DNA of 64,000 bases from Caldilineaceae bacterium SB0661_bin_34 (GCA_009841145.1 VXMJ01000041.1:1-64000), one strand, 5' to 3'; shown: positions 16,903-25,788, counted from the stretch's first letter. The notes: generated by a model not told the origin, from the sequence alone. Made by a program: numbers and translations.

Positions 16903-17157
16903 ATGACCGCGCGTCTCGAACTGATGGAACGCATCACCGTGCGCCAGGATGTCTTCGGTGGCAAGCCGATCATTCGCGATCTAAGAATCGCGGTGGAACA
17001 CGTCCTCGGCATGCTCGCAGCCGGCGATACGGCTGAGACGATCTTGCACGAATATCCCTTCCTGGAGCCCGAGGACATTCAAGCCTGCCTGCTTTACGCT
17101 TACCGCTCGATCGCCGGTGAGGATGTGCACGATCGCGTGCCAGTCAGCAGGCCGTGA
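16903..17157 (+). CDS. DUF433-family antitoxin
   Basis: An 84-residue DUF433 protein (VFGGKPIIRDLRIAVEHVLG, then LEPEDIQACLLYAYR), the VapB-like partner of DUF5615 toxins. The start at 16903 is set by GGAGGT at 16891-16896, six bases upstream. The next gene begins with GTG overlapping this stop (GTGA), the usual arrangement of the pair. DUF433 proteins have a helix-turn-helix-like fold and probably repress their own promoter. Confidence 0.85.
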   Translation: MTARLELMERITVRQDVFGGKPIIRDLRIAVEHVLGMLAAGDTAETILHEYPFLEPEDIQACLLYAYRSIAGEDVHDRVPVSRP

Positions 17158-17440
17158 GGTTCTTGTTCGATGTTTGCCCCGCATCGCGCAGCATGCAGAC
17201 GACATTGACTGCGCTCGGGCACGACGTGCTGTCGGCGTGGAGCACACGTCGCGGGCTACCGGCGGGGAGCTACTCACCCTGGCGCGAGTTGAAGAACGGA
17301 TCTTGATCACCGAGGACAAGGACTTCGGCGAACTGGTCTTCGTACGGTGATTGCCTCATACATGCATCATCCGCTTCAGCACCATGCCGGTCGCGGAGAA
17401 AGTTGCGGCGATGCGTCAGTATCGCCGCCGCTGCATATAA
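17154..17440 (+). pseudogene. DUF5615 PIN-like toxin, broken
   Basis: Starts at a GTG overlapping the antitoxin stop and reads VRFLFDVCPASRSMQ and then ALGHDVLSAWS, the start of a DUF5615 PIN-like nuclease. The conserved second half (LLTLARVEERILITEDKDFG, then ELVFVR) lies in another frame, so there is a frameshift near 17255. A second lesion is an in-frame TGA after VFVR (17348-17350), beyond which LPHTCIIRFS continues to a stop at 17438-17440. With two lesions the toxin is almost certainly inactive, while the antitoxin is intact. Confidence 0.75.
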
Positions 17441-17446
17441 GTCCCC

Positions 17447-18358
17447 TCAGAAGGGCAGGGGAGTCCCGGACGCCGCCGTCAGGTCGGCGTAGGCAGCCTG
17501 CAGCTTCGATGTAACCGGACCTATGGCTCCGGTGCCAATGATGCGACGGTCCACCTCCAGCACTGGGGCCAGTTCGCCCATGGTGCCGGTGGTGAAGCAT
17601 TCGTCCGCACCGTAGACATCGGCCATGGTAACGCGCATCTCGCGGCAGGGCTGCCCGAGGTTCCGGGCCATCTCCAGCACAACGCCCCGGGTAATGCCGG
17701 GCAGGCAGCTGTCGGCCCATGGAGTGCGCAGCTCACCGTCCTGCACCAGAAACAGGTTGGTGGCGTTGGTCTCCGCCACGTAACCGGCTAGGTCGAGCAT
17801 GATGGCATCGTCCGCATCGGCCAGGTTGGCGTCGATTTTGGCCAGGATATTGTTGATCAGGTTGTTGTGATGGATTTTGGAATCCAGGCTCTGAGGCGAA
17901 TTGCGGCGCCAGGTTGAGGTGACGAGGCGGATGCCGGACCGCTTGTAGATTGGCTGCTTCCATTCGGCCAGGACGATGAGGCAACTGCCGTACTGGTTGA
18001 GCCGAATGTCCATGCCGGAGGTGACCTTCATGCCCCGTGAAAGTGTCAGGCGGACATGGACTCCGTCCCTCATGTTGTTGGCCTGCAGGGTTTGGAACAG
18101 AGCCTGCTTGATGCTGTCCCGGCTCGGAATGTCGGTGAAGTGCATGGACCGTGCGGACCGCAGGAGACGGTCCAGATGGGCATCCAGCTGAAATACGCGC
18201 CCGTCATAGATGCGCAGGCCCTCCCACACGGCGTCGCCGCCCTGCACGGTGCTGTCGAACACGGAGACCTTGGCCTCCGCGCGGGGCAGAAGTTTCCCAC
18301 CGACGTGAATCAGTATGTCCGCGTTGCGGCTGTCCGGAAGGGCGGGGTCCAGTGTCAT
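17447..18358 (-). CDS. Class IV (branched-chain/D-amino acid type) aminotransferase
   Basis: A 303-residue PLP-dependent fold-type IV aminotransferase. The catalytic lysine lies in SLDSKIHHNNLINN, the glutamate in YVAETNATNLF, and a GELAPV block sits near the C-terminus. The start at 18358 overlaps the stop of the upstream sulfotransferase-like gene by four bases (ATGA); an open extension to 18607 is rejected because it runs through that gene. It resembles IlvE-like enzymes but the overlapping partner points to a specialised, unknown substrate. Plants have proteins in which homologous domains are fused in this order. Confidence 0.8.
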   Translation of the reverse strand: MTLDPALPDSRNADILIHVGGKLLPRAEAKVSVFDSTVQGGDAVWEGLRIYDGRVFQLDAHLDRLLRSARSMHFTDIPSRDSIKQALFQTLQANNMRDGVHVRLTLSRGMKVTSGMDIRLNQYGSCLIVLAEWKQPIYKRSGIRLVTSTWRRNSPQSLDSKIHHNNLINNILAKIDANLADADDAIMLDLAGYVAETNATNLFLVQDGELRTPWADSCLPGITRGVVLEMARNLGQPCREMRVTMADVYGADECFTTGTMGELAPVLEVDRRIIGTGAIGPVTSKLQAAYADLTAASGTPLPF

Positions 18359-19110
18359 GCTTGGTCTTCCTTTGGTTCCAACGCGACTTGGCGCAGGGCC
18401 GTGTAGTACGGCAGGCACTCCTGCAGTAGATCGTTCAGGTGGTCCGGAAACGGTTCCGCAGGGGCCACCCAGGGATTGAACCCCGTGGTTTTGTGGGCCG
18501 CTGCATACCAGTGGGGAGCCCAAACCCCGTCTTCGGGTTTGGGACCGGCCGGCCACGACAGCATGGCGGGTTCGAAGGGGATGTCCAGATGCCTGCACAG
18601 CAGGCACAGTACGGCCTCCGGCTGGTTCTGGAGCAGGCGCGAGTCCACGACGGCGGGTTCCTGTCCCATGCCTTCAAGGGTTTGGTACAGATCCAGGTGC
18701 AGGGCCAGGCCCGTGTCCTCCAACCGTGGCGCGGCCAGTACCCTTCCCAGTGATGGAAGCATGGAGTGGGGATCGCGGATGAGCAGGAAATGCCGGCCCT
18801 CGCTCAGGAATGATCGGTCGAGTTCCAGCAAGTGGTGGGTCATCTGCTTGAAAAACACGACCGGCTTCGCGGCGGGACCGCGGAACTGTCGCGCGATGAC
18901 CTTCCGCGGGTCCTGCTCCTGACTGGCGATCACTTCGGCGGCAATGGGGTGATCCGCGCCGGTGGCCGTCAGGTAGGAGGCGTAGAGCGGTTCGTCCACC
19001 ACCAGCGTGTCGGACCGCTGACGGAACGCGTACATGGTGGCCGTGGAGATGTTGCGCGGTCCTGACCACATGTGGATGCGCAATGGATCGGAGAACATGT
19101 TGGGGGGCAA
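18355..19110 (-). CDS. Sulfotransferase-like P-loop protein
   Basis: A 251-residue protein with the sulfotransferase-type start MWSGPRNISTATMYAF (the 5'-phosphosulfate-binding-like loop) and a 3'-phosphate-binding-like IRDPHSMLPS near 120-130. It is shorter than most sulfotransferases and could bind another phosphate-bearing ligand. Its stop overlaps the ATG of the aminotransferase by four bases, so the two are translationally coupled. The homologous pair occurs as one polypeptide in plants (Arabidopsis branched-chain-aminotransferase-like proteins), supporting a joint function. The reaction is not known to me. Confidence 0.7.
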   Translation of the reverse strand: MPPNMFSDPLRIHMWSGPRNISTATMYAFRQRSDTLVVDEPLYASYLTATGADHPIAAEVIASQEQDPRKVIARQFRGPAAKPVVFFKQMTHHLLELDRSFLSEGRHFLLIRDPHSMLPSLGRVLAAPRLEDTGLALHLDLYQTLEGMGQEPAVVDSRLLQNQPEAVLCLLCRHLDIPFEPAMLSWPAGPKPEDGVWAPHWYAAAHKTTGFNPWVAPAEPFPDHLNDLLQECLPYYTALRQVALEPKEDQA

Positions 19111-19211
19111 TTCGTTGTGTGCGGCCGGATCGGTAATGGCTGACGGCCGCCCAAGTGGTGCAGAATCGGAGGACAGGTCGATACCGGAATTACGTCCAGG
19201 AGGGAGCGAAG

Positions 19212-20267
19212 ATGCAGGAACTCAGAGTGGGGATTGTCGGGATGGGCATCGGGCGCGCGAATGCAATCGCCCTTGATTCGTCCCCTCGCTGCCGGGTTGC
19301 GGCCCTCTGCGACATTCTACCTGAGCGCATGCCCGAGATTGCCGCTCAGATTCCCAGCCAACCGGATCTCTTTTTCACGGATCACCGCGAACTTTGCGCC
19401 AGTGACGAGGTGGACGCGATCTTCGTGGGCACGCCCAATCAGTTCCATGTGCCGGTGGCCATGGATGTGCTCAAGGCTGGCAAGCACGTAATGGTGACCA
19501 AACCCTTGGCCGATGCCCTCCAACCCGCCGAGGACTTAGTTGCGCTTGCCGAATCCACGGGACTGGTCAATATGATGTCCCTGTCCACCCGCTACAGCCC
19601 GGCTATCCAGTTCCTGGGACACCAAGTGCAGAAAGGGACCATGGGTGAGATTTACTACGCGCGGGCACGCAGCGTGCGCCGGGACGGAATCCCGGCCTGG
19701 AGCCCTGGTTTTGTACGGGAGGGCGGCGGTGCCTTCCGGGACATGGGGGTCCACTATCTGGACTCGGCCTGGTGGGTGATGGGCCTGCCGGAACCGGAGT
19801 CCGTGATGGGGGTGGCCGGAGCCAAGTTCGGCCCCCGCGGCCAAGGTTACTTCTCGACGGAGGGCCGGGTTCGGCCGCCGGAAGAGTACTGGCGGCAGTT
19901 CAAGGCGGACGACTACGGAGGCGGAATCGTGCGTTTTCGGAACGGTGCCGGCTTGATCATCGAGAGCTTTTGGGCCAGCCACCAGGAACCGGAACGGCAG
20001 ATTGAGCTGTTCGGTACGGAGGGTGGCGCGACGCTCCACCCATTGACGCTGTTTCGAACCTGTGACGGCGAGCAGCAGAACATCGCGGTGGAGCAGCCGG
20101 AAGACAAACAACAGGCCTGGCTGAACGTGGCCCAACACTTCATCGATTGCATTCTGGACGGCGTGGAATGCCAAGCCCCCTTGAGGCATGGCCTGGTGGT
20201 CCAGCGGATGATGGAGGGTCTCCTGGAGAGCGCACAAACCGGAAAACCGGTCTACTTTCCGGAATAG
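19212..20267 (+). CDS. Gfo/Idh/MocA family oxidoreductase
   Basis: A 351-residue NAD(P)-dependent oxidoreductase. The Rossmann motif is GIVGMGIGRANA at the N-terminus. VTKPLADA corresponds to the family's EKP motif, with threonine in place of glutamate. The substrate-side block GGGAFRDMGVHYLDSAWW contains the usual histidine region. The start at 19212 is supported by AGGAGGG upstream. It lies divergent from the sulfotransferase-like gene, with about 100 bp between them. Likely acts on a sugar, inositol or related cyclic alcohol. Confidence 0.85.
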   Translation: MQELRVGIVGMGIGRANAIALDSSPRCRVAALCDILPERMPEIAAQIPSQPDLFFTDHRELCASDEVDAIFVGTPNQFHVPVAMDVLKAGKHVMVTKPLADALQPAEDLVALAESTGLVNMMSLSTRYSPAIQFLGHQVQKGTMGEIYYARARSVRRDGIPAWSPGFVREGGGAFRDMGVHYLDSAWWVMGLPEPESVMGVAGAKFGPRGQGYFSTEGRVRPPEEYWRQFKADDYGGGIVRFRNGAGLIIESFWASHQEPERQIELFGTEGGATLHPLTLFRTCDGEQQNIAVEQPEDKQQAWLNVAQHFIDCILDGVECQAPLRHGLVVQRMMEGLLESAQTGKPVYFPE

Positions 20268-20312
20268 CCATGGTGGACCGTGGCCGGACCCGGTATCTGT
20301 GTGGCCCGGCGG

Positions 20313-21215
20313 TCACTGCTGCCTCAGAGGCTCTCCGGTCTCTTCATCCACCACGGTGATGGGTACCCTCGGCACCGGCGTAAGGTCGTGTGCCTTCCAG
20401 AAATACTGATACTTGTCGGATTTCCAGTCCCTGTAGATTTCTTCCCAAGTCTGCTGTGTCCCATGTGGCACCAGCACATAGTCCACGATCGGCTCGGTAG
20501 TCCGCTGATATCGGTAATCGACGGACAAGCGAAGCCTGTCGCCTGAACGGTTGGGAAGACCCCGATGCACGGTGTGGCTGTGGAAGAACAGGGCATCGCC
20601 CATCTCAAAGGGACTGGTCACCCATTCACCTTCAACACCCTGCGTCAGGGTCTTTACGCCCCCGGCACCAAGCGAAGGCGCTACGGGCAGGATGCCGAAC
20701 TTGTGAGACCCTGCCAGCACGCTCAATCCGCCATGGCTTTGAGGACAGGCTCCCAGCGGGATCCAGGCGGTCCAGACATCCGGATTGCCCTGGATGTGGA
20801 AAAAATCTTGATGTGCAGGTGTGGTGTGTTCCGTTGCGGACGGGAAAATGACTCTGGCGATGTTGGCTGGGTGCAGCATGGCATCGCTGCCAAGCAGAGT
20901 GGTCATCAGGTCCATGACCGCCTGGTCGTGAGCCAGTGAATGAAACGACTCAAGCAGTTGAATGCGGTCGTATACCGGCTGGTGCTCCTCGTCGCCATGG
21001 ATGGCTGCTGGACGATGGGTGATGGCTTCGAGAAGGTCGGTGCCCGGGGCAATCCAGCCGCACTCAAGGAGGAGCCGGGCCATGTCCCTGCGGGTTTCCA
21101 GGATGTCGTCCTGATTGACAAATCCCTTCATGAACAAATATCCGTCGCGATCAGCCCGGTCGCGCAGTGCGGACGGTTCGTGCAACAGGTCGTTGGAAAC
21201 AATGAACGGTTGCAT
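20313..21215 (-). CDS. Phytanoyl-CoA dioxygenase family protein (PhyH) 1
   Basis: A 300-residue Fe(II)/2-oxoglutarate-dependent oxygenase. The iron ligands are visible as the HxD of PAHQDFFHI and the distal histidine of HTVHRGLPN, followed by an arginine-rich segment (GDRLRLSVDYRY) that would hold 2-oxoglutarate. I chose the ATG at 21215, with AAAGG eight bases upstream; a GTG nine bases earlier is possible. It is transcribed away from the ABC transporter genes, sharing a 400-bp divergent control region. PhyH-family enzymes hydroxylate many small molecules, so the substrate is open. Confidence 0.85.
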   Translation of the reverse strand: MQPFIVSNDLLHEPSALRDRADRDGYLFMKGFVNQDDILETRRDMARLLLECGWIAPGTDLLEAITHRPAAIHGDEEHQPVYDRIQLLESFHSLAHDQAVMDLMTTLLGSDAMLHPANIARVIFPSATEHTTPAHQDFFHIQGNPDVWTAWIPLGACPQSHGGLSVLAGSHKFGILPVAPSLGAGGVKTLTQGVEGEWVTSPFEMGDALFFHSHTVHRGLPNRSGDRLRLSVDYRYQRTTEPIVDYVLVPHGTQQTWEEIYRDWKSDKYQYFWKAHDLTPVPRVPITVVDEETGEPLRQQ

Positions 21216-21612
21216 TGAGCGCACCTTTCTGGTTGGAGTGGGGATTGGAAAGCCTGGACGGGATGGGTCTGTAAAGACTGTGCAATACAGTGTAGTGTCC
21301 CTTGGAACGAGGTTGGAGTTGGTTCAATGTACATGCTCCTCATGGCCAATCGTCGGTTTGCAGAGCATCCGTTGACACCGATTTCTGCGCGCTCAGTTGA
21401 CTTCCGCTGGAAGCTCAATTTTACATAATATTTCAGGGAGAAACGTAGGGGGTGGGTGCTATAATCCCGCGGGTCTTCGGCATCCTGACCTGACGCCTGC
21501 GGGGTCCCCTCGGGCGGCCGGGTACCGTCGACTACCGTCTGCCGCCCGGGAGGAGTTTCGACGCTTTCTGGTTCAAGGCAAGCCATATCCCATTGCCAAG
21601 GGGAGAGAAGTC
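21216..21612. promoter_or_regulatory. Divergent control region between PhyH 1 and the ABC transporter
   Basis: About 400 bases without a gene. It contains an extended -10 element reading towards the transporter at 21457-21465 and an imperfect operator-like palindrome, actgt-gcaat-acagt, at 21277-21291. No regulator gene adjoins. Confidence 0.4.
21457..21465 (+). promoter_or_regulatory. Candidate extended -10 promoter element
   Basis: TGCTATAAT is a perfect extended -10 (TGnTATAAT). It lies about 150 bases before the ATG of the solute-binding protein. No clear -35 is seen, which extended -10 promoters can do without. Confidence 0.45.
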
Positions 21613-22947
21613 ATGACTGACCGATTGTCGCGTAGGACATTTTTGCGGGTAGCGGGCGGTCTCACTGCCTTGGGAGCCCTTGCCGCCTGTGCCATGCCCA
21701 CGGCTGGGCCTGCTTCAGAAGCAGAGGCGGAGCAAGTGTCCGTGACGTTCTACACCAACGACGTGGGTTGGCGGGAGGAGCGTTACAAGCGGATCATTCC
21801 GGACTTTGAGGCGGAATTTCCACACATTACGGTTGACTACACGCACTACACCACGGATTGGGAAGCGTCACTGACTACCTGGGCGGCGGGCGGTACCATG
21901 CCCAACGTCTTCTACAGTCGTACGCAGAAGACATCGGCACGCGCTCGCTTGGGCTGGATTCTGCCGATCACCGGGTACATCGACGCCGATCCTGACAAAG
22001 ATCTGCTGTTGGACGACTTCTGGCCGATTCAGGTGCCTCAGCTGCAATACGAGAACGACTGGTACCTGATCCCGGAGAACATTTCCTCCATCACTATGCG
22101 GTATCAGGTGGAAGCCCTTGAGGCAGCGGGATTCAGCGCGCCGGATGAGCCTTGGTCCTACTACGAGGAGTGGCCGAACGTAGTCAAGGAGCTGACCATT
22201 AGGGACGGTGACGAGACTACGCAGTGGGGGTTTGACGCCGGCTGGATGTTCCAATACAGCGGTTTCGCTTGGATCTGGTTGCCCGCCGGCATCGTGGACA
22301 CGGATACCAACACGTGCATCATCGACCAGCCGGAGAACGTGAAGTCTCTCAATCAGCTGCAGGACATGAGGTTTCGCGATCGGCTGATTCCGCAGAGCGG
22401 TGACATTCCCGAGGGCGTCAACATGTTCGCCAGCGGCCGGCTGGCCATGAACATGGCCGGAGTCTGGGAAATCACCAGCACGCGGGATCAGGTCGGAGAC
22501 ATGGCTTGGGATATCGCCTTGATCCCTCAGAACCCTCTGAATCCTGGGGAGAACCTGTCCATCAACTACGGCGCGGGGTACGCCATGGGAGCTGAAACCA
22601 AGCATCCCGATGCCGCTTGGGACTTGATTCGGTACCTGTCTCTGCCGTCCATGCAGCAGGTGTTCATCGTTGAAGACAACTGGGCGTTGCCGGGACGCCG
22701 ATCAGTGGCCAAGGACTGGCTGAACGGTGTGCTTTCGACGGGTTCCGGCATGCCGGCCCATGCGGAACACTGGATTACGGCCTTGGAGACGGGCCGCAGC
22801 GTGCCGGTCACAGCGGCGGAAAAGGAGATTGAGGACGTTTACCCCAATCTGATTGCGCCGATCCTCGTGACGGGAGAGTCCAGGGCGGAAGAAGCGCTGC
22901 CTCACATCCAGGCGGAAATACAAAAAGTACTCGACAAGTACGTCTAG
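21613..22947 (+). CDS. ABC transporter solute-binding lipoprotein, family 1
   Basis: A 444-residue extracellular substrate-binding protein. The N-terminus MTDRLSRRTFLRVAGGLTAL has a twin-arginine motif (SRRTFLR), and the following LAAC is a lipobox, so it is probably exported folded by Tat and lipid-anchored at the outer face of the membrane. The mature part (VTFYTNDVGWREERYKRIIP and onwards) resembles sugar-binding family 1 proteins. The start at 21613 fits GGGAGAG upstream; the frame opens earlier at 21397 but without signal sequence sense. Two permease genes follow. Ligand unknown. Confidence 0.88.
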   Translation: MTDRLSRRTFLRVAGGLTALGALAACAMPTAGPASEAEAEQVSVTFYTNDVGWREERYKRIIPDFEAEFPHITVDYTHYTTDWEASLTTWAAGGTMPNVFYSRTQKTSARARLGWILPITGYIDADPDKDLLLDDFWPIQVPQLQYENDWYLIPENISSITMRYQVEALEAAGFSAPDEPWSYYEEWPNVVKELTIRDGDETTQWGFDAGWMFQYSGFAWIWLPAGIVDTDTNTCIIDQPENVKSLNQLQDMRFRDRLIPQSGDIPEGVNMFASGRLAMNMAGVWEITSTRDQVGDMAWDIALIPQNPLNPGENLSINYGAGYAMGAETKHPDAAWDLIRYLSLPSMQQVFIVEDNWALPGRRSVAKDWLNGVLSTGSGMPAHAEHWITALETGRSVPVTAAEKEIEDVYPNLIAPILVTGESRAEEALPHIQAEIQKVLDKYV

Positions 22948-22955
22948 AAAGGCAG

Positions 22956-22983
22956 AGGGAGAGGCGCAGGTCCGCCTCTCCCT
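22956..22983 (+). terminator. Intercistronic stem-loop
   Basis: A perfect 11-bp inverted repeat (agggagaggcg and cgcctctccct) with a 6-base loop, starting nine bases after the binding-protein stop. No T-run follows, so it is more likely a processing/stability hairpin or partial attenuator that keeps binding-protein mRNA above permease mRNA, as known for malE-malF, than a complete terminator. Confidence 0.65.
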
Positions 22984-23160
22984 TGCCATTCCAACGGTCC
23001 ACCACCTGCCGCCCCATACCCTTCGGCCGGCCCATCCCATGGTGCCATTGAATTCACACGAGGGCGGCCGGGACTGGACCTGCGGCTTGTCCGGCTCTGT
23101 CATTGCCGCCTTCGACAGTGGCGGAGACCGTTAGTTTTACGCGCTCCCCGGCCCGGCAGG

Positions 23161-24111
23161 GTGGTCCACGGCTATGACGCGCTGGATGACAAAACCTTGA
23201 ATACTCGGACGGGTAAGGGCGGTTTGGGCATCGCCCGCCGGGAGAACCTGGAAGCCTATCTCTTCCTGCTGCCCTGGATCATCGGCTTTCTGGTCTTAAC
23301 CATCGGCCCTATCCTCGCATCTCTGGGCCTTTCCTTCACGGACTGGCAGGTGGGCCTGGGTATGAACTTCATTGGCCTGGAGAACTTCAGGCTGATGGTT
23401 GTCGAAGACGACCTGTTCAAGAAGAGCCTGGGGGTGACGTTCAACTATTCCCTGATGGCGCTGCCCGCCGGTATCGTGGTCGCCTTGGCCATGGCGTTGC
23501 TCCTGAATCAGAAGGTCTTCGGCATCGGGGTCTTCCGTACGATCTACTATCTGCCCGCGGTCACCTCCGGCGTGGCCGTGGCCATGCTTTGGGCATGGAT
23601 CTTCAACAGCGAGTTCGGACTCCTGAACTGGGCTCTCGACCTGATCAACGTGAAAGGCCCGGCCTGGCTGCTTGAGCCGCGCTGGGCGCTGCCCGCGTTC
23701 GCGGTCATGAGCCTCTGGGGTGCTGGTGGCCTCATGATCATTTACTTGGCCTCGCTGCAGGCCATTCCCCAGACCCTGTACGAGGCAGCTCAGATCGACG
23801 GGGCCAACGTGGCAAGGCAGTTTTTGCACGTGACTTTGCCCATGCTGACTCCAACCATCCTGTTCAACCTGGTGGTAGGCATCATTGCCGTGTTTCAGAC
23901 GTTCACCAATGCCTACATCATGACCGCAGGCGGACCCAACTTTGCCACGTACTTCTACGTCCTGCATCTCTACAACAACGCGTTCGGTTATGCCCGTATG
24001 GGCTACGCCAGCGCTCTGGCCTGGGTTCTTTTCGTCATCGTGTTGGTCATGACCTTGGCGGTCCTGCGCACATCTCAGTACTGGGTCTTCTATTCCGGAG
24101 AAAAAGAGTGA
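23161..24111 (+). CDS. Carbohydrate ABC transporter permease, MalF type
   Basis: A 316-residue inner-membrane permease with six predicted membrane spans, the first at LFLLPWIIGFLVLTIGPILA. The EAA loop that docks the ATPase is EAAQIDGANVARQFLHVTLP near residue 220. The start is a GTG; the frame has no upstream alternative with good support. Its 3' end overlaps the next permease by GTGA. It forms a heterodimer with that protein. No ATPase gene lies in the cluster, so a shared MsmK-like ATPase elsewhere is expected. Confidence 0.88.
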   Translation: MVHGYDALDDKTLNTRTGKGGLGIARRENLEAYLFLLPWIIGFLVLTIGPILASLGLSFTDWQVGLGMNFIGLENFRLMVVEDDLFKKSLGVTFNYSLMALPAGIVVALAMALLLNQKVFGIGVFRTIYYLPAVTSGVAVAMLWAWIFNSEFGLLNWALDLINVKGPAWLLEPRWALPAFAVMSLWGAGGLMIIYLASLQAIPQTLYEAAQIDGANVARQFLHVTLPMLTPTILFNLVVGIIAVFQTFTNAYIMTAGGPNFATYFYVLHLYNNAFGYARMGYASALAWVLFVIVLVMTLAVLRTSQYWVFYSGEKE

Positions 24112-24977
24112 GTCTGCAAGCGCCCGCGGACAAGCCGCAAGGCTGGACCTTCACCTACAAGACACGGCGGGCCGTTGTACAGCTGGCCGTGCTCCTGGTG
24201 GGCAGCGCCGTTTTTCTGACCCCTCTCGGCTGGATGGTCTTGACCAGCCTCAAGCCTACCGAACAGATTTTTCTGTTTCCCCCGGAATTTATTCCCAAGC
24301 CCGTCGAGTGGGACAACTACGCTGAGGCCTGGAGCCAAGGCGAGTTCTGGACGTATACCCAGAACTCCACGCTGGTCGCGGCGTTGAACATCGCCGGCAA
24401 CATTTTCGGTAGTTCGTTGCCCGCCTTCGCATTCGCGCGGCTGCGCTTCAACGGGCGGCGCGTCCTTTTCCTGATCATGCTCAGTACCATGATGGTTCCG
24501 ATCTGGGTCACAATCGTGCCCACCTTTCTGCTCTTCAAGTTCTTCGGCTGGAACGGTACGTTGCTGCCCCTGATCGTGCCGGGCTTCTTCGCCGTGCCGT
24601 TCTACACGTTCCTGCTACGCCAGTATTTCCTCGGCATCTCCCATGAATTGGAGGATGCTGCGCGCATGGATGGTGCCAATTCCCTGACCATCTACTTCCG
24701 CATCGTGATGCCCTTGGCGCGACCCGCGCTGGCGACGGTGGCCATTTTCGCCTTCGTCTACCACTGGAACGACCTGATCACACCGCTCATCTATCTGACG
24801 GACGAGAAGCTCTTTACGGTAGCCTTGGGCTTGTCGCGCTTTCGCAACTCCTACCGCATGGAAATGAGCCACATGATGGCCGCAGCCACCTTCGCGCTGG
24901 TGCCCGTGTTGATTATCTATTTCTTCACGCAGCGCCTGTTCATTCAAGGCATCGTGCTGTCCGGAAGCAAAGGCTAG
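24108..24977 (+). CDS. Carbohydrate ABC transporter permease, MalG type
   Basis: A 289-residue permease with six membrane spans. The EAA-like loop is ELEDAARMDGANSLTIYFRI followed by VMPLARP. It starts at a GTG that overlaps the stop of the MalF-type gene (GTGA), so the two are translated together. The C-terminus (FIQGIVLSGSKG) is typical of the family. Together with the binding protein it would import an oligosaccharide, polyol or similar compound; the neighbouring dioxygenases hint at a substrate that needs oxidation. Confidence 0.9.
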   Translation: MSLQAPADKPQGWTFTYKTRRAVVQLAVLLVGSAVFLTPLGWMVLTSLKPTEQIFLFPPEFIPKPVEWDNYAEAWSQGEFWTYTQNSTLVAALNIAGNIFGSSLPAFAFARLRFNGRRVLFLIMLSTMMVPIWVTIVPTFLLFKFFGWNGTLLPLIVPGFFAVPFYTFLLRQYFLGISHELEDAARMDGANSLTIYFRIVMPLARPALATVAIFAFVYHWNDLITPLIYLTDEKLFTVALGLSRFRNSYRMEMSHMMAAATFALVPVLIIYFFTQRLFIQGIVLSGSKG

Positions 24978-25038
24978 CGGCCTTTGCCGTAGGCAGCCTG
25001 TTTCGCATCCCGAACCATTTCGGCATTTGGAGAAAGCT

Positions 25039-25788
25039 ATGGAGCGCCCGGATTACTCAATCATCCCCAACCAGATGAATCCTCTGCTGACTGCGGAATT
25101 GGAGCGAGATGTTGCGTTCTTCCGGAAGTGGGGTTACCTCATAGTCGAGGACGCGATCACCTCCGATCAGGTGGAAACGCTGCGGGAGGCCTTGGACGAG
25201 ACATTCGATCGCAAGGGGGAAATGTTCACTCACCAACTACTGGAGGAGGATGACCGTTTCGCATTCCTGCTCGACAATCCGCCCGTACTGGACCGAATGC
25301 GGGCCATTCTGGGAAATTGCGTGCAGCTGCACAGCGCCACCGCCCGCGTGACCGAGCCCGGCACGCCGGATCAGGACTGGCATCGAGACATGCCTTGGCC
25401 CGTGGATCCCGAAGGGACGCCGTACGGCAGCGTTCCTGCCCAGATCAACTGCGGCTACTACCTGGACTCGCTGACATTGGAAAACGGTCCCATCGCGGTG
25501 GTGCCCGGCAGCCAGAAGGCGTTGTTCAAGCCTCCGGAAGGACATCCCAAGTTCCCTGACGAACTCGTCGTCTTTGCCAAACCTGGCCAGGCGGTCATGT
25601 TCGACGGCTGGATCTACCACCGCGGCATGGCCAACAAATCGGAAGGGCGGCGGCGGACCTGCCTGATGTGCTACCAAAACGCCTGGATCAAGTCGCGAGA
25701 GCCGTTCGACGGCCCCAAAGTCTTGGAGTTGCGGGCCAACGGCACCCAGGATCAAAGATTGTTGCTGGGGGAAATCGAAAAGTGGTGA
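25039..25788 (+). CDS. Phytanoyl-CoA dioxygenase family protein (PhyH) 2
   Basis: A 249-residue Fe(II)/2-oxoglutarate oxygenase, only distantly like the one at 20313. The iron ligands are the HxD of DWHRDMPWP and the histidine of IYHRGMANK, followed by RRRTCLMCYQ with the cosubstrate arginine. The ATG at 25039 has GGAGA six bases upstream; an in-frame TTG at 25027 is less likely. It lies 60 bp after the permease on the same strand and is probably the last gene of the transporter operon, linking uptake with oxidation of the same compound. Confidence 0.85.
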   Translation: MERPDYSIIPNQMNPLLTAELERDVAFFRKWGYLIVEDAITSDQVETLREALDETFDRKGEMFTHQLLEEDDRFAFLLDNPPVLDRMRAILGNCVQLHSATARVTEPGTPDQDWHRDMPWPVDPEGTPYGSVPAQINCGYYLDSLTLENGPIAVVPGSQKALFKPPEGHPKFPDELVVFAKPGQAVMFDGWIYHRGMANKSEGRRRTCLMCYQNAWIKSREPFDGPKVLELRANGTQDQRLLLGEIEKW

